NCBI GenBank assembly: GCA_041398025.1
Contig: JAWKVM010000035.1
Span: 1 to 64,000 of the forward strand
Length of the DNA: 64,000 bases
Origin: JANQPX01 sp041398025
GTDB lineage: Bacteria > Pseudomonadota > Alphaproteobacteria > Geminicoccales > Geminicoccaceae
Direction of reading: 5' to 3'
Shown: in pieces, positions 42,541-50,840 of the stretch
Layout: each line of letters starts with the position of its first letter
Position numbering within the stretch: the stretch's first letter is position 1
Position numbers and translations under genes: made by a program
The notes under the pieces: model-generated
The model's input: the letters and a program-made list of their open reading frames with translations, nothing else
Database searches by the model: none
Told to the model about the DNA's origin: nothing

Positions 42541-44622
42541 ATGAAGTCAGAAACGAAAATGGGCGCCGGAGCGATCGGGCTGCTGTCGGCAGGCATGGCG
42601 CTGGGCCCGGCATCCACGATGGCGCAGGAAGGCGCTGCGATCGCGCTGGATCCGGTGACGGTGACCGCGACACGCACACCGAGCTCGACCAGAACGGTGC
42701 CGGCGTCGGTCGACGTGGTGGAGGGTGAACGGCTGGAGCGGCTGCAGGCGCAGTCTCTCGACGACATTCTCCGCGATCTGCCGGGCGTCACGTCGCTCGG
42801 CGGGCCGCGCGCCGCGGCCGAGCTGCCGCAAATCCGGGGCCTCGGCAGCGATCGCATCATCATGCGCCAGGACGGCACGCGCCAGAATTTCCAGAGCGGC
42901 CATAAGGGGCGTGTGCTGGTCAATCCTGCATTGATCAAGCGGGTCGAGGTGATCAAGGGGCCGAGCTCCGCCCTCTATGGCAGCGGCGCACTCGGCGGCG
43001 TGATCTCGGTCGAGACCGTGGATGCCGCGGATCTTCTCGAGCCGGGCGAGCCGATGGGCGCGTTGGTCGGCGGCAGCTATCGGAGCGCCAATGACGAGTT
43101 CGGTCTGCTGGGCGCCGCCTTCGGCCAGGCCGGCATGGTCGATGCGCTCGCCGCCCATGACTATCGGGACTCCGACGATCTGGAGCTGGGCGATGGCACA
43201 ACGCTCGATTTTTCCGAGCTCGACTCCAGGAGTACCCTTTTGAAGATGGGCTTCGAGCCGACCGCCGATCAGCGGCTCGAGGTGTCCTATGATCGGCTCG
43301 ACGATTCCGGTGCGACCGCGCTCAACGGCAATGCCGTCGCATCCGATCCGAGCGAGGCCGGCGACCGCGACGGCGAGCGGACCACGGCGCGCATCGCCTA
43401 TGACCTCAGCCCGTCGCTCTGGTGGCTCGATCTGCACGCCGTCGCCTACAGGACGATCACCGGCATCGAGGAGGAGCGGCTGAGCGATCAGCGTCTTGAG
43501 CAGCGTGAGGTGGCGACCAACGGCGTCGATCTCTACAATACCATGACCGTCGATCTCAGCGAGCAGATCGAGAGCAGCCTGACCTTCGGCGTCGAGTATT
43601 TTCGCGATCGGAACGAAGGCGCCACCTTGCGGCCGGGCGCGGACGGCCCGCCGGATCCGGCCGACCCCGAGGCGCTGCCGGCCTTTCCCGATGCGACCGG
43701 CGACTCGATCGGTCTCTATCTCCAGAACGATATCCGCCTGTTCGACCGGCTGACCCTGCTTCCCGGCATCCGCTACGACCGCTTCGACATCGAGAGCGAG
43801 AGCGAGAGCGGTGATGTCGAGCGCTCGGACGACGAGACCTCGCTAAAGTTCGGCGCCAGCCTCGACGTCACCGATTTTCTCACGCTGTTCGGCAGCTATG
43901 GCGAAGGCTTCAACGCGCCGCGCGCCCAGGATCTGTTCATCAGCGGGCTGCATTTTCCGGGCGGCTTTCCGCTGTTTCCGGGCGGCCCGGTCGTTCCCGA
44001 CAATTTCTTCGTCGCCAATCCGGACCTCAAGCCGGAGCGCACCGAGACCTACGAGGCCGGTGTGCGCATCGGCTTCGACGATCTCCTGGTCGACGACGAT
44101 GCGCTGCGTTTCGACATCACCTGGTTCCATACGGACGCCGACGACTTCATCGCCCGGGATGTCGACATTCTCGGTGGCGTCACCACGCTGCAGAATATCG
44201 ACGAGGCGGAGATCGACGGTTTCGAGGCAGGACTTCGCTACGACACCGGCACCGTCTTCGCCGGCCTCGCCTACAGCCAGGTGCGCGGCGACGATCTGGT
44301 CGACGACGGGCCGCTGGTCGACATGCCGGCCGATGAATGGGGGCTGGACCTCGGTGTCCGCCTGTCGAACCCGGCGCTCACCATCGGCTATCACGGCACC
44401 TATGCCGAAGAGCATGATCGGGTCGCCGCCGACGAGCCGCCGACCGAGGACTATCTCGTCCACGACGCCTATGTTACCTGGACCGGAGCCGACGGGCAGC
44501 TTGACGGCGCCGAGGTTGGCTTGCGCGTGAACAACCTGCTGGACGAGGACTATCGCCGTGCCGGCGCGGCGATCAAGGAGGCGGGCCGGGATTTCCGTCT
44601 GACCGTCAATCTTCGTTTTTGA
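42541..44622 (+). CDS. TonB-dependent heme/hemoglobin-type receptor
   Basis: A 693-residue outer-membrane receptor. The signal peptide ends ASTMAQEG, a TonB box is visible at DPVTVTA, the plug has DDILRDLPGVTSLGGPR and KGPSSALYGSGALGGVISVET, and the barrel ends in Phe (FRLTVNLRF). ANPDLKPERTETYEAG corresponds to the conserved NPxL/NPNL region of hemoglobin/heme receptors (TonB-hemoglobin/transferrin/lactoferrin type). ATG at 42541 follows GAGGGAG; ATG at 42523 is less likely. The neighbours (TonB system, heme monooxygenase, hmuTUV) support heme as substrate. Confidence 0.9.
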   Translation: MKSETKMGAGAIGLLSAGMALGPASTMAQEGAAIALDPVTVTATRTPSSTRTVPASVDVVEGERLERLQAQSLDDILRDLPGVTSLGGPRAAAELPQIRGLGSDRIIMRQDGTRQNFQSGHKGRVLVNPALIKRVEVIKGPSSALYGSGALGGVISVETVDAADLLEPGEPMGALVGGSYRSANDEFGLLGAAFGQAGMVDALAAHDYRDSDDLELGDGTTLDFSELDSRSTLLKMGFEPTADQRLEVSYDRLDDSGATALNGNAVASDPSEAGDRDGERTTARIAYDLSPSLWWLDLHAVAYRTITGIEEERLSDQRLEQREVATNGVDLYNTMTVDLSEQIESSLTFGVEYFRDRNEGATLRPGADGPPDPADPEALPAFPDATGDSIGLYLQNDIRLFDRLTLLPGIRYDRFDIESESESGDVERSDDETSLKFGASLDVTDFLTLFGSYGEGFNAPRAQDLFISGLHFPGGFPLFPGGPVVPDNFFVANPDLKPERTETYEAGVRIGFDDLLVDDDALRFDITWFHTDADDFIARDVDILGGVTTLQNIDEAEIDGFEAGLRYDTGTVFAGLAYSQVRGDDLVDDGPLVDMPADEWGLDLGVRLSNPALTIGYHGTYAEEHDRVAADEPPTEDYLVHDAYVTWTGADGQLDGAEVGLRVNNLLDEDYRRAGAAIKEAGRDFRLTVNLRF

Positions 44623-44660
44623 GCCACAGCCACCCGTGACAGCCCAAAGGAACCTCGCTC

Positions 44661-44981
44661 ATGTTCATCGCCATGAACCGTTTCCAGGTGAAGCCCGGTG
44701 CCGAAAAGGCGTTCGAGGAGATCTGGCTCAGCCGCGAGACCCATCTGGAGACCGTGCCGGGCTTCGTCGAGTTTCATCTGCTGCGCGGCCCTGAGCGCGA
44801 GGACCACACACTCTATGCCTCGCACACGGTCTGGGCGTCGCATCAGGCGTTCGAAGCCTGGACCCGCTCGGAGGCGTTTCGCCAGGCGCACAAGAACGCC
44901 GGCGGCCATGGCGAGGTCTATCTCGGCCATCCGACTTTCGAGGGCTTCGAGGTGCTGCAGACGGTCAAGGCCGAGGCCTGA
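44661..44981 (+). CDS. antibiotic-biosynthesis-monooxygenase-fold protein, probable heme-degrading monooxygenase
   Basis: A 106-residue cytoplasmic protein starting MFIAMNRFQVKPGAEKAFEE. It has the ferredoxin-like ABM fold of IsdG/HmoA-type heme oxygenases: PGFVEFHLLRGPEREDHTLYASHTVW and GHPTFEGFEVLQ. The Asn (N7) and His/Trp residues typical of the catalytic pocket are visible. AAAGGAAC precedes the ATG. It directly follows the heme receptor (38 bases) and precedes fur. It probably releases iron from imported heme, which would fit with the lack of an intact hmuS here. Confidence 0.85.
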   Translation: MFIAMNRFQVKPGAEKAFEEIWLSRETHLETVPGFVEFHLLRGPEREDHTLYASHTVWASHQAFEAWTRSEAFRQAHKNAGGHGEVYLGHPTFEGFEVLQTVKAEA

Positions 44982-45008
44982 ACGTCACAAGCCCAAGGCT
45001 GGAATAAT

Positions 45009-45027
45009 AATGCTTCTAATTCGCATT
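45009..45027 (+). promoter_or_regulatory. candidate iron box before fur
   Basis: AATGC (45009-45013) and GCATT (45023-45027) form an inverted repeat around TTCTAATTC, so the core TGC-N9-GCA matches the spacing of the other boxes. A TTGCGA direct repeat lies nearer the gene (45057 and 45069). Autoregulation of fur is plausible but the match is weak. Confidence 0.4.
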
Positions 45028-45084
45028 TGAACGCTCTAGGATCGGCACCTGTGCATTTGCGAGCGACATTGCGAATTGGCGGCC

Positions 45085-45522
45085 ATGGAAAATCAGATCG
45101 AGCGGCAATGCCGGGAAGCCGGGCTCAAGCTGACCGGACAGCGGCGCACCATCGCGAAGGTGCTGACCGAGGCGGAGGATCATCCGAGCGCGAACGAGCT
45201 CTACAAGCGCTGCTCCGAGATCGATCCCAAGATCAGCCTGTCCACACTCTATCGCACCCTGCGCGCCCTCGAGGAAGCGCGGATCATTCAGAGCCACGAT
45301 TTCGGCGAGGGGCATGCCCGCTTCGAGCTCTGCTCCAAGGAGCCGCATGACCATCTGATCGACCTGGTCTCGGGCGACGTCCACGAGTTCCGGCACCCGG
45401 ATCTGGAGCGGCTGAAGCAGTTCATCGCCAAGGAGTTCGGCTATGACGTGGTGCGCCACCGGGTCGAGCTCTACGCCGTGCCGATCAAGCAGAGCCACGC
45501 CAAGCGCCGCCGCAGCCGCTGA
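45085..45522 (+). CDS. fur: Fur/Mur-family metal-responsive repressor
   Basis: A 145-residue metalloregulator that would repress uptake genes when metal is plentiful. The winged helix (LTGQRRTIAKVLTEAEDHPSANELY through STLYRTLRALEEARII) is followed by the dimer domain HDHLIDLVSGDVHEF. Enteric Fur has CxxC here; this protein has none of these cysteines, like the alphaproteobacterial Fur/Mur group, some of which sense manganese. The ending VVRHRVELYAVP is typical. ATG at 45085 is chosen; TTG at 45076 is possible. It sits inside the iron cluster, and its probable operators are the palindromes listed here. Confidence 0.88.
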   Translation: MENQIERQCREAGLKLTGQRRTIAKVLTEAEDHPSANELYKRCSEIDPKISLSTLYRTLRALEEARIIQSHDFGEGHARFELCSKEPHDHLIDLVSGDVHEFRHPDLERLKQFIAKEFGYDVVRHRVELYAVPIKQSHAKRRRSR

Positions 45523-45556
45523 GCGGCGGGCCGCCGCCGGCGCGACTGGCGTGTGA

Positions 45557-46351
45557 TTACACCGGACGGACGACCCAGATCTGACGCTGGCCATAGGCGG
45601 GCGGGCTGCGCTCGAAATCCGAATACTCCGCCTCGACCCCGAAGCCCGTGAGCTCGAACAGATAGGTCATTTCCTGGCGCGTCGCCCAGCGCAGGTGATG
45701 GGTCGCCTCGTCCCGCAGCAGCAGCTCGCCGGAGCGATCGTAGCGCTCGAGGCGGAAGGTCTCCCTGAAGCTCTGGGTCAGGGGATCGTTGATGCGCGAA
45801 ACGGTGAAGCGGCGAAGGACGTCGCCGGTCGCTGGATCGATCGCCTCGCGGGTCGGATTGGGCGTTCCGGCGCCCGGCACGCAGGCGTCGAGCACCGGGT
45901 CGAATATATCCAAGATCAGCCGGCCCTCGGCCTCCAGATGGTGTCGCACCTGGACAAGGCAGGCGCGCTGCGCCTCGGGTGTGGTCAGATGCTGGAAGGT
46001 GCTGAACGGAATAAGGGCGAGCGGAAAGCGCCGGTTCACCTCGAAGGTGGCGATGTCGTCCCGATGCAGCGCCAGCCGCGCCCGCAGCCCGGCCGACAGC
46101 GCCTCGCCTTTGCGCCTGGCCGCCGCCAGCATTTTCCCGGAACGGTCGATGCCGACCACCTGATGCCCGGCTTCGGCCAGCGCCCAGGCGATGCGTCCGG
46201 TGCCGACGCCGAGTTCAAGCACCGGGGCGCCGTAGCGTCGCGCGCAGTCGAGATAGAAGGCGGCATCGCCCTCGATCTGACGATTCGCCTGCTCGGTCAG
46301 AAGGTCATAGCTCGCGACCACCAGGTCGGAATCGTAGAAGTCGCCGGCCAT
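45557..46351 (-). CDS. class I SAM-dependent methyltransferase (1)
   Basis: A 264-residue cytoplasmic methyltransferase with motif I LELGVGTGRIAWALAEAG, the acidic motif VVGIDRSGKMLAAAR, and motif ALIPFSTFQHL. The second half contains beta strands typical of the class I fold with an added sheet (RFTVSRINDPLTQSF, ATHHLRWATRQEM). The substrate is unknown. ATG at 46351 is 2 bases after the stop of the other methyltransferase; the frame is open upstream but without homology. It converges with fur. The presence of two methyltransferases inside an iron-uptake island is unusual. Confidence 0.83.
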   Translation of the reverse strand: MAGDFYDSDLVVASYDLLTEQANRQIEGDAAFYLDCARRYGAPVLELGVGTGRIAWALAEAGHQVVGIDRSGKMLAAARRKGEALSAGLRARLALHRDDIATFEVNRRFPLALIPFSTFQHLTTPEAQRACLVQVRHHLEAEGRLILDIFDPVLDACVPGAGTPNPTREAIDPATGDVLRRFTVSRINDPLTQSFRETFRLERYDRSGELLLRDEATHHLRWATRQEMTYLFELTGFGVEAEYSDFERSPPAYGQRQIWVVRPV

Positions 46352-46353
46352 GA

Positions 46354-47037
46354 TCAGGACGGCTTGACCAGCCGAAACAGCGTCTTGACGCCGGTGCAAT
46401 AGGCCAGCTTCGCCGCGACTCCGGGCATCAGGCTGCAGGTCACCTTGATCGGCAGGAACTCGTCGATCCGGAACGGCCGCGCATAGACCTTGAAGCCGGC
46501 CCGGTCGAAGGCGCTGGCGCAGTCGTCGAGCGAGTGGTCCTGCACCGGCAGGTTGGACATCGCCTGGATCGCCGGCTTCCAGGCCTCCCAGTCCGGGTTC
46601 TCGCGATGGCACCCGGTGGCGGCGTAGTAGACGCCGCCGGGCTTGAGGCAGGCGAAGATCTGACGTGCGTGATCATCCAGATCCGGGAGCAGGTAGAGCA
46701 CCTCGTGGCTGAGCGCGAGGTCGAACATGTTGTTCAGGCCATCCAGCCGCTCGCGGGTCTCGAACCGGACCGGGATCAGGCCGGACCAACCCTTGGCCTT
46801 GACGATCGATTCCTCGGCGATATCGACGCCGAGGGCACTCTCATAGCCGTGGGTCTGATGCAGCATGCGCAGCAGGCCGCCTTGATTGCAGCCGAAGTCC
46901 AGCACCCGCTTGCCGGCAAGGCTGCGTTCGGCGAGCAGCTCGATCATCCGTCGCCAGAAGACGGCGTGGCCGTCGTTCATGCCGTCTTCCTCGGCCTGGG
47001 TGGTCGCCCAGGTCTTGAGCTGATGCACCGTCGCCAT
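46354..47037 (-). CDS. class I SAM-dependent methyltransferase (2)
   Basis: A 227-residue cytoplasmic enzyme with motif I VLDFGCNQGGLLRML, LGVDIAEESIVKAKG, and FDLALSHEVLYLLPDLDDHARQIFACLKPGGVYY. It is of the Methyltransf_11/25 type. ATG at 47037 (MATVHQLKTWATT) is preferred; AGGG lies about 10 bases before. First gene of a two-gene operon with the previous one. Possible roles are modification of a metal chelator, heme-related metabolism, or something unrelated; the sequence does not decide. Confidence 0.83.
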   Translation of the reverse strand: MATVHQLKTWATTQAEEDGMNDGHAVFWRRMIELLAERSLAGKRVLDFGCNQGGLLRMLHQTHGYESALGVDIAEESIVKAKGWSGLIPVRFETRERLDGLNNMFDLALSHEVLYLLPDLDDHARQIFACLKPGGVYYAATGCHRENPDWEAWKPAIQAMSNLPVQDHSLDDCASAFDRAGFKVYARPFRIDEFLPIKVTCSLMPGVAAKLAYCTGVKTLFRLVKPS

Positions 47038-47372
47038 GGCTGAAAAACCCTGTCTTTCGCTGTTGATCACGCTTCTTTTAATGTCGATCCGCCTGTTTGC
47101 CAAGATATGTCGATCAAGAATATCGAAATTATATTTTTCTTTATAATAGTTATAAATGACAATTCTTGATCAATCCTAGTTTGCATTAATTGAATGATTC
47201 TAAAATTCTATTTTTTACTTGAAGTCTTGAGATCGAGAGGCTCATAATCTGCACTGCCTGATGGAATCGGCCAGCCGCAATTCTGGCCAGCCGCTCAGAT
47301 CGATGGGGGGTGCATGCTCGGACCTCGACAAATCCAAGACGCGCTCGCAGCACTGCCGTCGCCAACGCCGAT
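47038..47372. other. AT-rich intergenic region with a 10-base inverted repeat
   Basis: Positions 47090-47230 are strongly AT-rich. GATCAAGAAT (47112-47121) and ATTCTTGATC (47162-47171) are perfect inverted repeats 40 bases apart, able to form a stem or to be two operator sites. The divergent methyltransferase promoter and the hmuT promoter must lie in or near here. No gene is apparent. Confidence 0.6.
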
Positions 47373-47467
47373 GCGGCTCGGTGTTCGGCGAGCACAAGAG
47401 GGGCGAGGTGGAACATCCGGCCTGGCGCGAGCTTGCCGAAAGCGTGCCGCCGAGGGAGGCCGGATGA
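47373..47467 (+). pseudogene. possible C-terminal remnant of hmuS (hemin-degrading factor)
   Basis: The frame reads SVFGEHKRGEVEHPAWRELAESVPPREAG and stops at TGA 47465-47467, overlapping the ATG of hmuT. This ending resembles the C terminus of HmuS/HemS proteins (FG-x-R/K-x-x-G...W-R-x-L-x-x-x-L-P), and hmuS normally lies just before hmuT. Nothing upstream in the frame looks like the rest of the 350-residue protein. This is inference from a short match. Confidence 0.35.
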
Positions 47468-48333
47468 TGCCCCGCTTGCTTGCCGCAGCTTTCGTTTCCC
47501 TCATGCTGGCCCTGCCGCCGACGGCGCCGCGCGCGGGGGAGGCGAAACGCCTGGTCGCGATCGGCGGGGCGGTCACCGAGATCATCTACGCGCTCGGTGC
47601 CGAAAACCTGCTGGTCGCGGTCGACAGCACCAGCCTCTATCCGGAGGCGGCGGACGAACTGCCCGACATCGGCTATATGCGCCGCCTGTCGGCCGAGCCG
47701 ATCCTGGCGCTGCAGCCGGATCAGGTGATCGCCATCGAAGGCTCGGGCCCGCCTGCCGTGCTCGATCAGCTCGCAGAGGCCGGCATCGACGTCCGGCGGA
47801 TCGCTGACGAGCCCACGCCGGACGGCGTGGTGCGGAAGATCGAAGAGGTCGCGACGATTGTCGGCCTGAGCGATCAGGGCGAGCGGCTTGCTGCCAAAGT
47901 GCATGCCGAGTTCGAAGTACTCGCCGAGGAGATCGGCACGCCGGGCGCACCGCTCCGGGTCATGTTCGTCCTGAACACCGGCCGGGGCGCGCCGATGGTC
48001 GGCGGCACGGGAACCGCGGCTGACGGGATCATGCGCCTCGCGGGCGCCGCCAACGCGATCACCGGGCTCGAGGGCTACAAGCCCTTGTCGCCGGAAGCGG
48101 CGATCCAGGCGGCCCCCGACGTGATCCTGACCATGGACCGCTCGCTCGAGATCGCCGGCGGGGCGGACGCGCTGCTCGATCAGCCCGACATCGCGCTCAC
48201 GCCTGCCGGCCGCAACCGCGCGCTGGTCAGCATGGACGGCCTGCTCCTGCTCGGCTTCGGCCCGCGCACAGCAGAGGCCGCACGCGAGCTGGCCCAAGCC
48301 CTCGCCAACCTCACACCCGAGCCCCTCAACTAG
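47464..48333 (+). CDS. hmuT: heme ABC transporter substrate-binding protein HmuT
   Basis: A 289-residue periplasmic heme-binding protein with a signal peptide (MMPRLLAAAFVSLMLALPPTAPRAGE). It belongs to the type III binding-protein family: RLVAIGGAVTEIIYALGAENLLVAVDSTSLYP contains the conserved N-terminal segment and the Tyr (SLYP) that ligates heme in ShuT/PhuT-type proteins. Later come LNTGRGAPMVGGTGTAADGIMRLAGA and a C terminus of the usual form. GAGGGAGG before the ATG is a strong ribosome site. First of the hmuTUV genes; 129 bases precede hmuU. Confidence 0.9.
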   Translation: MMPRLLAAAFVSLMLALPPTAPRAGEAKRLVAIGGAVTEIIYALGAENLLVAVDSTSLYPEAADELPDIGYMRRLSAEPILALQPDQVIAIEGSGPPAVLDQLAEAGIDVRRIADEPTPDGVVRKIEEVATIVGLSDQGERLAAKVHAEFEVLAEEIGTPGAPLRVMFVLNTGRGAPMVGGTGTAADGIMRLAGAANAITGLEGYKPLSPEAAIQAAPDVILTMDRSLEIAGGADALLDQPDIALTPAGRNRALVSMDGLLLLGFGPRTAEAARELAQALANLTPEPLN

Positions 48334-48462
48334 TGGCAGTGGCGTGGCCACCGCATGGACTTGGAGGCGTCATCGCCGAATGCGCCAGTCGCTGGACGGG
48401 TATGCGTGCTTTCTTGACGCCTTTGGCGGCTTTCCCCGGCGGAGATCGCGGCAGAACGGATC

Positions 48463-49587
48463 ATGGCGGCAAGTCGCGATTGTGAGGCCGACGATCTCGA
48501 GGCCAAGACGGCGGCGTCTTCGCGCGGTCCCGCGATCCGCCGGCCGCTGCAGCCCGGCCCTGCCGCTCTGGTGGTTTTGAGTCTGGCGCTCCTCGTCTGC
48601 TTCATCCTGTCGATCGGCTGGGGCGCCGTGCCGATTGCACCACGCGACGTGCTGATGATCCTGCTGGACGCGCTCGGCCTGCCGGTCGGCGCCGAGATCC
48701 TGCCCCGCGACCAGGCGGTCGTCCTGGCAATCCGCCTGCCGCGGGCCCTGCTCGGCCTCGCGGTCGGCGCCGGGCTTGCGATCGCTGGGGCGGCGATGCA
48801 GGGGCTGTTCCGAAATCCGCTCGCCGATCCGGCGCTGATCGGCGTGTCCACCGGTGCGGCCCTCGGCGCCGTCGCCATGATCGTCGCCGGCAGCGCCGTC
48901 GCGGGCGCGCTCGCCCCGGCGCTTCGGCCATTCGCCTTGCCGGTCGCCGCCTTTGTCGGCGGCCTTCTGGTCACCCTGATCGTGCAGCGCATCGCGACCC
49001 GGGACGGCGTCATCGAGATTCCGACCATGCTGCTCGCCGGGATCGCGGTGAATGCATTGGCCAGTGCGCTGCTCGGCGTCTTCACCTTCGCAAGCGACGA
49101 CCAGCAGCTGCGTGAGCTGACCTTCTGGCTGATGGGCAGTCTGGCGGCGATCACCTGGAGCGCGCTCCTGCCGGCGCTCGCCCTCATTCTGCTGCCGGCC
49201 TTGATCCTGCGGCACCTTGCCGGTGCTCTGAATGCCATGCTGCTGGGCGAGGCCGAGGCCCACTATCTCGGCTTCGACGTCGATCGCACCAAGCGGCTGA
49301 CCATCATCCTCACCGCCCTGATCACCGGCGCCGGGGTCGCGGTCAGCGGCGTGATCGGCTTCGTCGGCCTGGTGACGCCGCATCTGATCCGACTCGCGAT
49401 CGGCCCCGACCATCGCTCTCTCCTGCCCGCCTCCGCCCTGCTCGGCGGCTGCCTGCTGCTGCTCGCCGACATGGCGGCGCGCACCGTCGTCCTGCCGGCG
49501 GAGCTGCCGATCGGGATCGTCACCGCCTCCGTCGGCGGGCCGTTCTTCCTCTGGCTGCTCGCCCGTCGGCGCGGCCTTTCCGGATGA
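48463..49587 (+). CDS. hmuU: heme ABC transporter permease HmuU (FecCD family)
   Basis: A 374-residue inner-membrane permease with about ten hydrophobic segments after a 35-residue N tail. Family signatures are IRLPRALLGLAVGAGLAIAGAAMQGLFRNPLADPALIGVSTGAALG and GVIGFVGLVTPHLIRLAIGPDHRSLLPASALLGG. It exports no domain of its own and pairs with HmuV, whose start overlaps its stop by 4 bases. ATG at 48463 lacks a strong ribosome site. The 129-base gap after hmuT holds no gene. Confidence 0.92.
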   Translation: MAASRDCEADDLEAKTAASSRGPAIRRPLQPGPAALVVLSLALLVCFILSIGWGAVPIAPRDVLMILLDALGLPVGAEILPRDQAVVLAIRLPRALLGLAVGAGLAIAGAAMQGLFRNPLADPALIGVSTGAALGAVAMIVAGSAVAGALAPALRPFALPVAAFVGGLLVTLIVQRIATRDGVIEIPTMLLAGIAVNALASALLGVFTFASDDQQLRELTFWLMGSLAAITWSALLPALALILLPALILRHLAGALNAMLLGEAEAHYLGFDVDRTKRLTIILTALITGAGVAVSGVIGFVGLVTPHLIRLAIGPDHRSLLPASALLGGCLLLLADMAARTVVLPAELPIGIVTASVGGPFFLWLLARRRGLSG

Positions 49588-50435
49588 CCGCGAAGGCCCA
49601 GCAGCCGGCGCTGGAGGCGCTGAACATCCGGGTCGAGATCGGCGGTGCCAGGCTGCTGGACGACGTGTCGCTCGCCCTCCGGCCGGGGTGCGTGACCTGC
49701 CTGCTCGGCCCGAACGGTGCCGGCAAGTCGACCCTGCTGCGCGTCCTGAGCGGCGCGCTGCAACCCAGCCGGGGCGAGGTCAGGTTCGGCGGCCGGCCGC
49801 TCGGCGACTGGCCGGCGAGGGATCTCGCCCGGCGCCGCGCGGTGCTCTCCCAGAGCACCAGCCTCGGCTTCGCCTTCACCGTCGCCGAGGTGACGGCGCT
49901 CGGCCGGAGCCCCCACCGCCGATCGAGCTCGGCCGCCATCGATCGACGGATCATCGAGGCTGCGATGGCCGCCGCCGATGTCGGCCATCTCGCCCGCCGG
50001 CACTACCCGACCCTTTCCGGCGGCGAGCAGCAGCGGGGGCAGCTGGCGCGCGTGCTCGCCCAGCTCATGGACGGCAGCGACCGCTTCGACGGCAAGCTCC
50101 TGTTGCTCGACGAGCCGACCTCCAGCCTCGATCTCGCCCATCAGCAGCAGGTTCTGGCGATCGCCGCGGCGGTCGCCCGGGCCGGCGGCAGCGTGCTCGC
50201 CATTCTCCACGACCTGAACCTCGCCGCCGCGGTCGCCGACGAGATCGGCCTGATGCGCGCCGGGCGGCTGATCGCACTTGGCACGCCGACGGACGTCCTG
50301 ACCGCCGACACCATCAAGGCGGTGTTCGCGATCGAGGCGGCGATCCTCGATCATCCCAACGCCGCCCAGCCGCTCGTGGCACCACTGCATCCAGCAGATC
50401 TGCCGTGCCTGCAAATAAATGCGCCGATGTTTTGA
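49584..50435 (+). CDS. hmuV: heme ABC transporter ATPase HmuV
   Basis: A 283-residue ATPase that powers heme import. Walker A GPNGAGKSTLL, Q-loop region VLSQSTSLGFAFTVAEV, signature LSGGEQQRGQLARVLAQL, Walker B LLLLDEPTSSLDLAHQQQ and the switch His in ILHDLNLAAAVADEI are all intact. The family's HmuV-type signature loop (FTVAEVTALGRSPH) is visible. It overlaps hmuU by ATGA. The AT-rich stretch 50436-50560 follows with no T-run hairpin. Confidence 0.93.
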   Translation: MTAKAQQPALEALNIRVEIGGARLLDDVSLALRPGCVTCLLGPNGAGKSTLLRVLSGALQPSRGEVRFGGRPLGDWPARDLARRRAVLSQSTSLGFAFTVAEVTALGRSPHRRSSSAAIDRRIIEAAMAAADVGHLARRHYPTLSGGEQQRGQLARVLAQLMDGSDRFDGKLLLLDEPTSSLDLAHQQQVLAIAAAVARAGGSVLAILHDLNLAAAVADEIGLMRAGRLIALGTPTDVLTADTIKAVFAIEAAILDHPNAAQPLVAPLHPADLPCLQINAPMF

Positions 50436-50596
50436 TTTTTTCCAGTTCTAATTAAATAATTATACTAGTTTTATTTGGTTTGAATAATTCCAATCTTCGG
50501 AAATTTAAAGGTAAAATATTGCATCGACTTTGATTTTACTCAATAATGATGAGCGATTTCGGGCCATGTGCGAATCAATCACTTCGGAGCAAAGCG

Positions 50597-50840
50597 ATGA
50601 GAGCATCGCCATCGCTCGGTACGCAAGATCTGGTGGACCTGGTCCTGCTCGGCCTGACCAGCGAACGGCCGCAGCCGATGGCAACGCTGGTCGGCTCCGT
50701 CAGGCGGGTGGGCGGCGGCACCGCCGGCCTGCCCGCCGATGACCCGCTGTCTGGCGATCGAGCGCAAGCGGCGCGAGCACGAAGAGCGCCGGTGCGAAGA
50801 TATCCTGCTGGAGGACGGCATCCTTGACCCAATCTCTTGA
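50597..50840 (+). pseudogene. small gene apparently broken by a frameshift
   Basis: CGGAG followed 7 bases later by ATG 50597 opens a frame reading QDLVDLVLLGLTSERPQPMATLV, a plausible helix-strand start. Near 50740 the coding-like sequence moves to another frame (MTRCLAIERKRREHEERRC through EDGILDPIS) that stops at TGA 50838-50840, just over the start of the next gene. In the original frame the protein would run into Arg/Ala-rich nonsense to 50827. This looks like one protein of about 80 residues, possibly a small regulator, split by a single-base change, or a sequencing error. Confidence 0.4.

Noticed and set aside
47310..47807. Long frames overlapping hmuT in other phases
   Set aside because: Arg/Ala-rich shadows; hmuT itself has a signal peptide and a strong ribosome site.
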